Shown in pieces: positions 26,160 to 39,307 of a DNA stretch of 64,000 nucleotides. Source of the stretch: Notospermus geniculatus (lineage: Eukaryota > Nemertea > Pilidiophora > Heteronemertea > Lineidae); assembly GCA_002633025.1 (NCBI GenBank), contig NMRB01000065.1, positions 483,065 to 547,064 of the forward strand, read 5' to 3'. Made by a program: the position numbers and the translations under genes. The notes under the pieces were generated by a model. That model was not told the origin of the DNA and searched no databases. It saw only the letters and a program-made list of their open reading frames with translations. How positions within the stretch are numbered: position 1 is the stretch's first letter; the number at the start of each line of letters is the position of its first letter.

Positions 26160-26440
26160 CCATCTTTAGGCTTAGGCCTACCGTACCGTAGGCGTAGGCC
26201 CTAGCCGAGACCGAGGGAGGCCCAGCATTCAGCATGCCGAGGCTAGCACTTTAGGGCTAGGCCTAATGTGCCAGCCTAAGGGCCTACGCCTAGGCCTATA
26301 GGGCCCTATAGCCTATATAGGCCTAGGCGTAATAGGGGCCTATATCTATAGGCCTAGCCTAGGCCTATAGGGAGGCCGGCCTAATATATTAGCAGGCCTA
26401 ATATTAATAAACATAGGCCTAGGCCTAGGAAGGCGCCTTA
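26160..26440. repeat. AGGCCTA low-complexity tract
   Basis: Dense overlapping AGGCCTA / TAGGCCT / CCTATAGG words, largely self-complementary. No coding or terminal-repeat structure seen. Confidence 0.8.
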
Positions 26441-26469
26441 GCTTCACTGAGGCTATTCCTACCCACGGA

Positions 26470-26567
26470 CCACGGTGTGTTGGAGGTTTTTTTTGATACA
26501 CACCAAGTAGGCCTATATGTAGAGACATACATGGTGTGTATCAAAAAAAACCTCCAACACACCGTGG
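26470..26567. mobile_element. Perfect hairpin, 36-bp arms (CCACGGTGTGTTGGAGG)
   Basis: 26470-26505 and 26532-26567 are exact reverse complements including an eight-base T/A tract; loop 26 bp. Could be a MITE or a structured RNA; no coding capacity. Confidence 0.85.
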
Positions 26568-29153
26568 CCTACCGACGCCTGCCCTGCCGAAAGGTGAGGC
26601 ATCGGCCTACAAACAAAATTTCAATCGACATGCGATGTCAATTAATAGGCCTATGGTCATGATGGTAGGCCTCAATGCACACTGCATGCATGCAGTCATC
26701 ATGGTCCATCAGTGCCACAAATCACGCTGAATATTTAGGCCTATACGAATTAACATGACTTGGTTAACACTGTAGCTATATCATTTCATACTAACAAAGT
26801 TGTAAAAGGATAGGCCTATAGGCCTACCAGCAAATAGGCCAACTTTATTTTGATGACAGATTTCGGAGGAAAATCAATGTTTGCGTAGCACATGGATGAG
26901 CAACCAATGCGCATGCTCCGTAGGTCTCAGTCACCAGTCGGAACGTCTCGCCTCCGCCACTCTCCCGCCAATCCCACTAGCCCAGCAAAGTATGTCGTAC
27001 CGTGTTGTGGGTTGCTGCACTTGTGCGGCGAACTTGTCTGGCGTCTACGTTGGAGAGTGGCCCGTTCGCCAGTGGTTTAGTTACCCGATTACCTGACGCA
27101 GCCATGCAGTTCGTCATGAGATTTTTATGTTGATGAGCGCCGTGCGAACTGGCTATGCGAACACTATAAGACAACAAATTTTATCGAAATTTTACTATTT
27201 ATTGTGGTCAAATCACCCCAAGAATCAATAGGCTTCTGTGTAATAGGCATAAGAACCATTCCTGACAGTTTCGCCGCGAAACATGTTGAATTTCGTCAGT
27301 TATCCTGCGGAATGCACCAGATTGGATGGAGAGAGAGAGAAACTCAGTGAAAACAAGGAAGACCGCCCCATTGGGGTGGGGCGGTCTTAACTAGCAAAAC
27401 GTGGAGATTGTCTACAGAAATTTCTGAATCGAATGTGAAACAGTGGCATGTCCATTCCTCTCGTTATCAAGATCTCCACGACCATTCGCTTGTAAATCTG
27501 TTGTGGCCAACTCTTGTAAAGCGGTAATCAATGCCGCGGGGTCCTATTCTTGTCATAAATATCCCTAATGACCCGCAAGTGCACCATGAAAACTCTTGTC
27601 GGAACAAAGAATGGAAGGGTACAGTGATCTGCATGCTGCAGCCAAGGCAACTGCCTGAGATCGTGTGAAGTGAAAACTGTGTAGGTACATTGTAGACCAT
27701 GTTTGAATACCAACTGTCCTCGCCCATGCCACACCAAGTTCCGTCGCGGCTGTGGCTTGTCTGATTTACAAAATCCCTCGTTTCGCTGCCGTAACGGGTC
27801 ATACAACGTCCCTCCGCTGCTCCCTCCTAGAACGAGCCCAATTGGTCGGACACAGATGTACCAATAGAGGTCGCTTACCAAGAGCTCTGATTGGCCAAAT
27901 GAAGTAATGACGTTGTTGTCAAAGGGACTTCTCCGTTGAAGCAGTTTAATGACGTCCGTTGGTAAGAAAGATTTTCTTATCGTTGAGGCATGTAATAAAC
28001 TACCAACGAGTTTGCACAGTGATTTCATGACTTCCGATCGACAACATGCCAGGATTGGTGTAGGCCTACGTCCGCCTTTTTTGCACGAGTCGCTTGGCTA
28101 GCGCGGGTTTTTAGAGAGACAGGCATTTCGCCTTCAGTAACTTTCTATGATTCAGTCAGGCAGGTTCCTCCACGTCGTGTAGGCTGTCGGTAACTGATGA
28201 TTAAGTTTCCTTCACCATTGCCACGTTTGAAATGAAACTTCGCGAATCGACGGAATGTACGCCTCCTTGCGCCATTAACGATTAGGGAAATTAAATGGTG
28301 GTCTTCGGTTACACACCAAACGTGGATCTGAATATGCTAATAACCGACATCACAGTAATTTCCCGGCATCTTTCCGGCCGCTATCAATCGGATGGCTATA
28401 AATTCTGGCCCGATGTAATAAACGGAAGCAACACAGCGTCAGCAAACTCGCGGAATCTAATTGAATTTCTGTCGAGCTCGATTAGCGAAGCCTTTTTCGA
28501 TTCAGTTGCCGGTGAAATGTGCAACGTGTGATAGGAATGATTATCCCCTCAGTCTTTCGTTCGGGTAGAGTCGTACCAATCCTCCTTCGTAAAGGTTCGA
28601 AACAGGGGAAAACCTACGCTGCCATCTAGAAGCTTTCGTTTTGCATTGCGAGTACTCACCATTATGTCGGGCAGGGAATGTCGACAGTCAGTTGACGATA
28701 ATTGGCGTTAAACCAACAAAGAGTCTATGGAAGAAACTCCTCTTTTGCTATTGTATGGACAATATACGTAGAGAATCTGCGAAGACCAATGCATTCGGCT
28801 GAAAGGAATCTCATTAGCGAATCTGCCACCTGAAGTGGACAGTTCATCTCTCCGCCACCAACCACTCCTCCGCCGATGGTCATCATACACCCTTAAACCA
28901 CTTGTCCTCAAACTTCCTTATCGCATCAGGTTTCTCCTAATCTCAGGATTCTCAAGTTGCCATGGTGACTAGTTTACCATGATTGACGCGGGAATGCTAG
29001 AGATGTTCGACCGTGTTGCAGATGTGACCTATCCACGAGGCGCGGAATATCAAACAGGGTTTGGTTCAGAGCACACTCAAGGGCGCGAGAAAGTTAATTT
29101 GTCAGCAACAGGCAAATATGACATATTAATGTGAAGAAATCATAATTTTAACG

Positions 29154-29600
29154 TAAAGCCTGCAGCACACGTCACCACTTTCGTTGCTCACACAGGCAAT
29201 TTTTGTGGTCACCATGAAAATGGCCAAGTGTGCTGTGGCCGACAACGACCACTCACCACGGAAATTCTGTGGTGACCACGAGTTGCGAAAATCAAACCGG
29301 TTTGATTTCTCACCATGAAAATTACTCGTAGTTGCCAGTTGTGGTGGTGCGCGGCCATCAGCAGCACACGAGACCACTGAGTGGTGGCGTCTGCTGTAAA
29401 CCGGCAACCACCACAAAAATTGCCGAAATTGCCTGAACGAACAACGATATTGATATTTGATATTTATTCAGACCAACACAATCAACAAATAATGGATACA
29501 ACGAATAAGAAAAGAAAATATCATGGTCTGGGACACAACCAAGATCGAAGGTAGATCGCTAACGGTTGTACGAAAGTGGTGACGTGTGCTGCTAGCTTAA
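29154..29600. mobile_element. Interrupted MITE of the AAGCCTGCAGCACACGTCAC family
   Basis: Shares its left end and interior with 54937-55274, but the right end (GTGACGTGTGCTGCTAGCTT) lies about 140 bp further away, behind an inserted stretch from about 29445 to 29570. Confidence 0.8.
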
Positions 29601-29854
29601 GAGTCGCTCACACTTCTTTGTATTAAAAGGATTTTTCATAGATTTGTACCTGAGAAGTCGTAATTGACTACTCATACAAACTGGCACCAGAATTAAATTG
29701 CTGGTCACAGTATGGAGTGTCAAGAAGGACTATCCAGGAAAAGAAGTGCTTCATGAAATAATTGATATCAGAAATCTGAAGATGCCATCGGCCAAACTCG
29801 AATGATAAGTAGAAGATCCCATTGCCATTAATAGCTCGACCGGCTTGAGCTCAC

Positions 29855-30074
29855 TCGTGTTATCGGAGATTTTCCACTTGGAACATCTTCGACGAGGGTT
29901 GTACTCTGTCGGTAGCTTAGAGGCAGTGTCACGGTCCGGCTGTGCCCGAGGCCCACACTGCGACTCCCCAACACTAACAGTTTGGCTTGTTATATTTGCG
30001 GGAACGAAAAGTAACGGAAAACTGAGTAGTGAAATCGCAGCCTGAGTTCCCGAAACGATGTCCGAAGAAGACAT
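29855..30074 (-). CDS. Candidate first exon (signal peptide) of the LAMP-like gene
   Basis: An open frame starting at 30074 encodes a signal-peptide-like stretch (AAISLLSFPLLFVPA) followed by a hydrophilic segment with two cysteines. A donor (ACGA/GTGAGC) at 29855 leaves phase 1, exactly what the next LAMP exon at 25101 needs; the joined codon is AGT (Ser). The intron would be about 4.75 kb. The link is inferred from phase, strand and the missing signal peptide; no family motif confirms it. It could instead be the start of an unrelated gene. Confidence 0.35.
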
Positions 30075-30783
30075 CCCATATATACGTCAAGTTATTTCCC
30101 ATGATCCAATTCGGTCCGGAAAATGCTGCCGTATTTTGATGCTTTGGCACTGTCGGCTTGCGTCTTGTCGATCGGTAGACAACATAGAAAAACGAGTTCC
30201 ACGGATTTTGCCTTTAAGTTTTGGATTAGGCCTACATTGCAGATCCAGAGCAACGTAACTGCAGTTCCTGGACATTCATGTCCAGAGTGCTCATGAGCAC
30301 TTTGACAAGCATGAGGTGGGAATTCCCCAACAATGAATGACGTCCTGGGATAGCCCTATGCACAGCTTCTAATTGGCTGTTTCTTTGATGAACGATTTCG
30401 TTCCGTTTCATTCCGTTCCTGCGATTTCGATGAGCCATGTGGACCTCTTAGTAATGAGAGACTGTGCAATGGAGCTGAAGTAACGAAATCGCTTAATTTG
30501 CCCGTTCTCCAATCTTCCCCACAACTTCCCTACTTGTTATTAGATGGGAAAGAACATTTGTGGTTATCACATTCCCAATCAATGCTCCAATTGTATGGCA
30601 AATATTCCGACTACGAGTGGATACAGCGGTTGCGAGAAGCAGCGCGATTCTGGCGGATGAAATCTCATGTTCATCAGGCTGGTGTGCAATTTGTGAAATG
30701 GGACATTAGTGACATAATGGCCCGTATTTTAGAATGCTCCTCAACGTAAGGAGTTCCCCAAGGCCATTGTTCTCAACAGGCCT

Positions 30784-31016
30784 ACTCTAAATTCCCACTT
30801 ACCTGTCCCATTCCTGAACTAGGAAAAAAATGACTAAATCCTGAGTTGAAGATAACGGGTGGGGGTATGGTCAGAAACAGTAATGTCCTGTCCACTTAGT
30901 TGTCCCACTCCCGAGCCTGGCAAAGAACGACAGAGGTGCGATACCTTCCAACTTAGGATTTGGTCATTTTTTCCGAGTTCAGGAATGGGACAGGTAAGTC
31001 AGTGGGAATTTAGAGT
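30784..31016. mobile_element. MITE of the ACCTGTCCCATTCCTGAACT family, copy 2
   Basis: Ends ACTCTAAATTCCCACTTACC and its inverse. The interior matches 16186-16415 reversed, including the motif GGGTATGGTCAGAAACAGTA. Confidence 0.85.
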
Positions 31017-31130
31017 ATATTATTGTCAACATCTGTAACTGCTGCCCTGACATTGGTTGGTGATCTCAGATCTTCGGTATGGGTTCCAACCTGAATTAAT
31101 TCCTGACCGATGTGTTTTACCTCACACAAT

Positions 31131-31345
31131 AAAACCAGCAGCACACCAGGCGATATCGCAAGTGAGGAAAATCGGCTGTTGACGCCAGGTGTGCGCTGGA
31201 CAGCGATGCGTGGAATCTTCTCGCCAGCGATGATCGACCAATACCAAAAACAACCAAAGCGATATCTCCGAGTCTGCGGTGGCTGACGAGAAGATCGGTC
31301 GCGACTGGGTCGCTTGCGATATCGCCTGACGTGCTGCTGGCTTAA
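31131..31345. mobile_element. MITE with CCAGCAGCAC(G)TCAGGCGATATCGC ends
   Basis: Left ACCAGCAGCACACCAGGCGA, right TCGCCTGACGTGCTGCTGGC then TTAA. The end resembles the TTAAGCCTGC family at 54937. Confidence 0.7.
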
Positions 31346-31558
31346 GCGTATATGAACCCCTCGGCTGGCAAAGGCTTTCAATTTGTATCATCAATGATAT
31401 GCCAGAACGAGTCTGAGTCACGTGTAAACCACCATTTTGGGTCCTTCAGCTTAATCTGTTATGGAAGGACCCTCGAAATGAGGACAAATTGAAAAACCCG
31501 ATACCTCTTCTGATTCAGAGGAGGGGAGCGTATAATCGCAACGCTGTAAGCGAACACC

Positions 31559-32310
31559 AGGCTGAGATCTCGCTGGTTTCACCATTGCTAATACAATCAG
31601 CCACCGCTCAGCTTCGCCAGTTGCTACCAATATCAATTATCATCCCCGGCCTTTGGAGACGTTACAGTGAATAGCAAGCGATTGCTGGACGATTGATCAC
31701 ATGTAACAGGTTGTCAGAGAAAACACTGCTGTGTGGCAGGATAGACTTTCATCATTATTTTTGAAGTGGCTTTGGCATTCTCCGCTTTCTCGTCGACAAC
31801 TCGATGGAAATCGTTGCGGAACATTCGGTTTCTAAGCATGTCTCTCTCTTCCGTTAGCCATTAGCTTACAGGTGGGATACAAACGGCAATGATCAATATG
31901 GGTTTCCTGTACACCACCGGCTGATACATTAGCAGTGGTCATGTGAAAGGCACGTACCCTCGTTCATAAATAATTGAATAACCATTCGCAACCGAAATCG
32001 TTTGGAAGCAATACATTTGACTTCACCATTGGACACTAACAATGTTTCTACAATAGAATGCTTCAAAAATAAATATTTGACACCCACCTTTGCCCACCTT
32101 GGTAGTTTGATATTAAGACAAGGCCTGTGCGGAAAATCCCTGGGGCTTTTCGCCCGCTTAGATCAGGTTATCATGTCGCCCACTGGCCTTAGAATGCATT
32201 TCACCAAAAATAGATAAGAGAGGACCGTAGATGTTTGCTTGATGTCCTCTGAGTAGTCTTGGGAACAGAGCTGAGGGGCAAGTTGGAGTTATAAATTTTA
32301 TAATGGCGTT
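31559..32310. repeat. Direct duplication, left copy
   Basis: Nearly identical to 32629-33424, from AGGCTGAGATCTCGC to TTTATAATGGCGTT. Small indels separate the copies, including about 36 bp present only in the right copy near 33066-33101. No gene in it. Confidence 0.9.
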
Positions 32311-32628
32311 GTGAAAGTTGCGAAAACGGCACCCGATAGATGCAGAAAGAAGCCGGCGTTATGGTGAAGAAATGTACATATCGCGTAACTTTTTTGGTTC
32401 AAACGTCACTGCTAGATCACATATTAAGACAAAGTATACATCAATCGAATCGTTGGTATCGTAGAAATAGCCTCGGCGATGTCTCGTCTCGATTAGAACA
32501 CTTTAATCATCATCTTTTTACCTGTTTTTATGGGCATCTTCTCCACGTCCGCCATTTTGAATCGGTGAGGAGTAAAATGCCGACCGGCGAGTGCAGCTGC
32601 CTGGGGGGAAAAATCGGCGAGGTTGCTN

Positions 32629-33424
32629 AGGCTGAGATCTCGCTGGTTTCACCATTGCTAATACAATCAGCCACCGCTCAGCTTCGCCAGTTGCTACCAA
32701 TATCAATTATCATCCCCGGCCTTTGGAGACGTTACAGTGAATAGCGAGCGATTGCTGGACGATTGATCACATGTAACAGGTTGTCAGAGAAAACACTGCT
32801 GTGTGGCAGGATAGACTTTCATCGTTAGCCTATTTTTGAAGTGGCTTTGGCATTCTCCGCTTTCTCGTCGACAACTCGATGGAAATCGTTGCGGAACATT
32901 CGGTTTCTAAGCATGTCTCTCTCTTCCGTTAGCCATTAGCTTACAGGTGGGATACAAATGGCAATGATCAATATGGGTTTCCTGTACACCACCGGCTGAT
33001 ACATTAGCAGTGGTCATGTGAAAGGCACGTACCCTCGTTCATAAATAATTGAATAACCATTCGAATCCCCGTGACTCTGTCGGTCACATTAACACATTCG
33101 CAACCGAAATCTTTTGAAAGCAATACATTTGACTTCACCATTGGACACTAACACTGAATCTACAATAGAATGCTTCAAAATAGCTATTTGACACCCATGT
33201 TTGCCCACCTTGGTAGTTTGATATTAAGACAAGGCCTGATGTGCAGAAAATCCCTGGGGCTTTTCGCCCGCTTAGATCAGGTTATCATGTCGCCCACTGG
33301 CCTTAGAATGCATTTCACCAAAAATAGATAAGAGAGGACCGTAGATGTTTGCTTGATGTCCTCTGAGTAGTCTTGGGAACAGAGCTGAGGGGCAAGTTGG
33401 AGTTATAAATTTTATAATGGCGTT
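32629..33424. repeat. Direct duplication, right copy (starts at an N)
   Basis: Begins immediately after the N at 32628, so it may be a second haplotype joined during assembly rather than a true tandem copy. Confidence 0.9.
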
Positions 33425-34470
33425 TTCAATTTACGGTTGTGTTTTGAATTTCGCAGTCGAGTTCGAAGTTTCATCGTTGGCATTTTAAAATTCCGCTGAC
33501 GAGTTTAGGATACATTAGGTTTTGAATTTATGATGTATCTCGCAAGTTGGAGGTGCATAAAACTCCTCCAAAAGGTTTCTGCCAGCAGAGTATTTGATTT
33601 TTGTGGAATGGGTTAATTATTCTAGGTCAATGTAACCAGAAAACCGTGCATGGCTTTAATGAGAAGCCAACATCCTTGACGGGTCCGCATCCAATCCTGA
33701 ATACAGTCATATTTGCATTTGCCAATATAAGCAATGATATTTCATTTGGTTGTCATGGCAACAAATGTGTACACTGAAGCGAAGGGTGCAAAGCTCGCCT
33801 CAGTGACATCAATTTGGGTAGTCAGATGTATCAAAGCGGAATACTGGTGTTTTCACTTCCGGTGTTTGAATGGTAACTTTTGAGTGAATGTTTTGTTTCG
33901 TGAGGTTCGTAGCGTACAGCAGAATATCGTACACCGTGGCTTCTCAGGTTAATTGGTTCGTTATGTCCGCCGTACACACGCTTATTTTTTCATATGTTTT
34001 GAATATCTCAATTATAAAGGCTTACATGTGGGCCAATGCATTAAGTCCTACTGGCCCCTGAATATGAATTTTTTAAAAATCGTTTGAAAATTTTACCCTA
34101 TCAGGCGCCGCGGCGTTGGCTGACGGTTTCGATTTGTTTTACATGTATGTAGGCCTATTTATACTTTTATTTATAATGGACCTACATACCGTGGTAACCA
34201 CGTATGTGCACATGATGTATGTACGTACATGTACATGATTTTACGGAGGCGGTGCGATTTGGTGCTAAAGTGCTGTTCAACTATCGCAAGACTTGGTTCT
34301 ACGGCTATTGCGGAATCAATAATCATGTATAGATGATAGATTTAACAATAGTATCATCAAACTGGAAAATGATGATCGAGGAGACTGGGAAATTCAAAAC
34401 ACAACCGTAAATTGAAAACGCCATTATAAAATTTATAACTCCAACTTGCCCCTCAGCTCTGTTCCCAAGA
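33371..34470. mobile_element. 1.1-kb element with perfect 81-bp inverted repeats
   Basis: 33371-33451 and 34390-34470 are exact reverse complements (outer end TCTTGGGAACAGAGCTGAGG). No transposase frame is visible inside, so it is non-autonomous. Part of its left arm is also the end of the duplicated block at 32258-32310. Confidence 0.85.
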
Positions 34471-37400
34471 CATTCATCAGATTTTATATTGCATTTTCGG
34501 TATAAAAATAACGTTGTCGTTAACGTTTACGTTCATCGTTTGATTTCTAAACCTCCCTAATTTCTTAAACTCTCGATAGGCAGGATCGTTATGGTTGGGA
34601 AATGTTTTTTATAAAGTGATTTTTAACAACTTATAAGCTGGTTGCAACAGCGCCCAAATTAGCCAGAAACCATTTCACTTTAATCAAACCTCTCGTAGCA
34701 CAGATGCAAGCAGGGGAACTTAAGGAACAAGCGTTAAATAATTCATGAAGTACCAATAAGGAAATCAATAGCAGAGTTGATGCCCTAACCTACTGTAATA
34801 ATGCATTGACGTGTGCAAAGACCATTTAGGAAGTCCATAGTTTGTTGTTCGCCGATGAAATTTGGCTTTTCCGCTGAGTGGAAGTAAGCAATCGGAGCAA
34901 CAGAACAACGATGCTTTTTTATCATCTCTGACTGGTGGGCACTTATCATGTGAGCTATGCACGCTACAGATGCTACATTATGTGGTCTATTGGCTAAGTG
35001 TCTCAGTAGTATGTGGTACGTTAAATTATTCATATCTCTCGGGGCGAAACAATAACAGGCGAACATGTGGAATCCACGGTTAGCCAGCCCTGAAGGGCTT
35101 TGCCGGAAACGTTGCTGGTATGTTCCATCGATCATCAATTCAGTCGTTGGTTTGTGGATTTCATAAGGAGCGTACCTTTGACAATCCCGTACGTTATATG
35201 CCTGTATTTAACCAATCATTGACAAAATGTACATGTACGATGTAATTTGTATTATTTAATTTATAAAACAGGCCCACAGGTGGAAAATCTCCTCTTCCAA
35301 AGGGGTTCAAATTTCTCAGGCATGTTGGTTAGAGGTCAAATAAGAATTATCTGCGAAGTTTATTAAAGTTAACCCTTCCCCTGTGGAGCAGGCCATGCCC
35401 CAAGATTATGACACTTGCACTCAGAGGCAGCTTTACCTCCATTTATCTCCATTCTGGAATAAGATGCATGTTTCTGATACATGTAGTTCCACATGAAAGA
35501 CCATATGGGTGCTACATAACATGGGCCCATTATTTCGTTGGAAGCTCAATGCAGTTTTACACCAACGCCACCTGGATTTGTTACAGCAGTCCATGACCCT
35601 ATAAATCAAATCTGCACTGAGGTTCCATTGATGTGATCATCACATTTTATTCCCTTATAGGTAGACAACACTAATCAGTTAAAAGAATCATGGAACCTTG
35701 TTGGAGATTTAAGATAGAAGGTCTCAAATGGGTGTGGTTTCCCAACTTCATGTCATGCAGTATTAAAATCTGCATCAGGCTAGAGTTGAGGTTTTTCAGG
35801 AATGAAGTTCATAAATCACGCTATATTTGTATAACATTGATCACTTACAGCGTACGAGGATGGAGAGGGGGAACTAATGTGGCGTGTAGAAAAAGAAAGA
35901 AAAAATGTTGCTGATTCTGAAAAAAGAAGGGTAGTTACTATAATGTAGTTATATCTGAATTTTGATACCAAAGTAATCTCTCACTTACCTATACTGAATA
36001 CCAGTATTAAAGAAATCCACCCGTCGCTACCTTCCATATTGCTCTATGAAAAAAACTAATAGACGCCGCGAGTAACCACCGATCTCGTGTTCTAAATTCC
36101 TTCGTTAATCCACCACCATATGGTACAGCAACGGCAGCCGCACGAAACGTTACCAGTACCTAGAGCTGCAGCGAATTCGTCTGATGTTGTTAATAATGTA
36201 TTCCCACTGCTTTTATGGCTACAAGTGCAACACGGAAGGATAATCACGGAGCCTATTTGTAGTTAGAAGCGTATTGATCCGCTATCGAAATCAAGTCGTA
36301 GCTATTTCCTCTTGTTGCAACGTCTCTTATGAAGGGGGATGTTGCTGTCTTTGTAAAGCAGCTGTCACTGAGCGGATGGATGGGGAGAATTAGGACTCCT
36401 CATTGATCTAAATGAATCGAGCAGGCGATGGGTGTGTGATGTCACATTGCACTTGGCGAGTCGTCAGGTGGTCTCCGGTAGTCGGTGTCGCTGCTCGCCC
36501 TCATCAGGACACACGCTACCAGAGATGGTAATTGGGCCTGGTCTGATCGCCCGTGTTTCCCCTTTGCCGTGCAAGATAAATTGTACAGTAGATTGGTGAC
36601 TTGGGTTTCTGCCTTTCGGTCACTAGAAGGTTACTGAGCGTCAAGACAGACGGATGGCTGAGGGGCTGTGGCTGTGGTCCACTCGTCTTCCCCGGCATCA
36701 GACTTATGTGAGGGGAATCGTGTTCGGGGGAACAAGGGATCAGTTGATTCAATGTAAACGGCGACGTTGCAAAATGTGTCCTTCGTCAACAAAAGCTGCT
36801 GAAAAAATGCAAACTCGAGAATCAGGAACAAACCTACTAGTTCTAAACAACATTGGGTGAGGAGAAACTATTCCGGCGGACTGTACGGCTAATACCAGCT
36901 TCCACAGGGAGTAGTGGGTTGGGAAGGAACTATTTTAGCGGACTGACGGTGAATGCCTGCTTCCACAAAGCTCTTCTAGACTCGTCACAATCGAACCAGT
37001 ACTTCTCCTCTGTTGTTTTTGGTACGTCGGAGGATTGTCAACCCTTGAGAAGTACGTCGTCTATGGCAGATTCGAGAGGAACTTCCCAATCTTAAATAAC
37101 AGAAGCCATGCTTCCAACATAACTACTAGCGATTCCCAGTGCCTTGTAATCACACGGATCCGGTTATAGCAACCCATACTGTCCAATCAGAAGACACAGA
37201 CTGCTGCACTCATGGGAGCATCATTTGGTGGTAACCTTTTTGCAGAGTATTAGCCCCCCCCCCCCACTGATGCCACGTTGGTTTGGAGATTGGCTGCATA
37301 GCTTTCCCCCAGCTGTTCTTCTCTTTCCAAATTCCATGCTCTCTCTATGCTATAGCGAGTGTTGAGGCCTTGTGCACTGTGATCGGCATCACGAGCATGA

Positions 37401-39307
37401 ACCCGATCTAACTGAATGCTTTATTCCCCGTCACAGGATTAGTATGCATTTTCTTTGACGTTACTTTCCTCGTAGCACTTGCATTGCTTTGGTATGTGTA
37501 GATACTCTTCTCCTGAGCCCGTACCCGCATTCCAAACACCAAATATCACCACTTGTCGACTGCTAACACAACGATACTGGTGCTCTTAGATATTAGTATC
37601 ATAAAGGTACAGTCATGTAGTTTTCATGATAAAAACGATATGGCACCAAGAATTCCTGACCATTTACCTCGAGAACAATTCCTTCGAGAAGCAGACCATT
37701 GAAACGCCATCTTCCCTACGATCCAGAAAGTGCTCAGACCCCAGGCTTGTTAGAAGAGGAGGACAATATCGATCATTGTTCCCTGAATTTCGAGCGGTAC
37801 TCGCTGCTGCAAGCTCAACCCCTATTTTGCAGCGAATTTTCAGGCCCCAATCCCATGTTAACGATCTAACACCATTTCAAACCTTCGTTCCGACATGATC
37901 TCCTTACGTCACGAGCAACTGCTACCGCCGTAACTTTGGGTAGATGATGCTATACTCTGACCTTTCTCCTCCACCGTACAACGATATTCAATCAGCAAAA
38001 ATGCTAGAGAATCCATCGGTGCTTCTTCCGAGCGTTTACATGAGTTATCCATCACAACATTTGCCGAAGAGAATTCGGAGGCCCAAATCACAGAAACAGC
38101 CATCGCTTTCCGTTCTTTTGTACAAATGTAATGGACACTAGGCTCGTTCACCCAGCATTTTTCTCTTGGCACCCGCGGGACTATGGGACATTTGTCATTT
38201 GCAGCATCGATACACGAAGTGGTTAATTGAAGAACTGGCGGGAGCTGAAAGCGTGTGAACTGATGTCGGCTTAAACATCGTCTTTATTTATTACTAATCA
38301 ACTCTGTTCTTTCCTGCTGATATTGCACACCTTGGATCGTTGTTCGGCAATGCTAGCAGTCGTGAAAGTCCATCAACATTTTACATTATAGGCCTACTCA
38401 CACAACAAAATGCTTCTCATAAATAACAGACGACCGAGGTCTTTTCCAAGGCAACCACCCGTACATCGATATTGATGGTGATAGTGTCCTACTCGACCGT
38501 CACGGCCTATGAACAAGAAATGAAATGGAGCGTTACTTAAATTAGAATTTTCACAGTGGGACGCGGCTGCCTACAATGTTCGTCTACCTGTGCATGTTCC
38601 AATGGTCGGTTATGAATGGGATGGGTGACGCGCCCCGACTCGTAAAGGACACGTGGATCATATGATTTATTTTCGACAACCCAGAAAAATCTAAAAGATG
38701 TATGTCGTATGAAACAAGCATGGAAAAACATTGACCTCCAAGACGAAACCATAAAGTTAATATCATTAAAAACACAACGTGGCATTTATTCGTAATGATA
38801 AACATTGATATGCGTGATACATTTCTAGAAAGAGCGATTCATGTGGAATGATGTAAAATAAATACTTATGACATGTGTACATCTACAGTTGAGATTCGTG
38901 AATATTCAGATGAAAATCATATAAAGTGAGTATAAAAATTATACATACAAATACATGTAAATGTGAGTACGCTATGTATAATACCTCATTAAAATCATAT
39001 TAAATCCGCTTTTACGGAAAAACAAAAGTGTATAAATATCAAAATGAAGCTTAACACATTTGACACTCCGATTGTAGGATGCAACATTTACTATGAAGAA
39101 AAGTCTCAGAAAGAGACATAAGCAGAACTGAAGTTACCTCCTGCAAAATTTCTCCAAGACAAGTACATGTATTGATGAATTAAAATCAGCTTCTGTGATA
39201 TCTAAGAACAATGATGGTAGGCCCAATGATTGTGTGATTACAATATTCTAAATGTGCAATTTGTGAAGAGAATGCTCGGTGGGCTACATTTTGAACGACG
39301 GTGTCTG
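34471..39307. other. Long stretch without a recognised gene
   Basis: A C-tract at about 37253, short frames on both strands, one candidate orphan exon at 38588-38690 (minus) with matching splice sites. Nothing else that I can name. Confidence 0.4.

Larger units (their letters stand above)
25102..29153. other. Possible LAMP intron 1 or intergenic DNA
   Basis: Contains the ACGC microsatellite, AGGCCTA tract and a perfect hairpin. A GC-richer stretch around 26900-27100 could be a promoter, but no exon can be defended. Confidence 0.4.

Noticed and set aside
27528-28028. 166-codon minus frame
   Set aside because: Weak signal-like start, no family motif, and no donor in a useful phase.
31010-31421. 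Minus frames of about 100-120 codons
   Set aside because: Cover the ends of a MITE at 31131-31345; Arg-rich by palindrome.
36516-38172. Several short frames around 36.5-38.2 kb
   Set aside because: No splice-supported continuation or recognisable motif, despite a PPPYND stretch.
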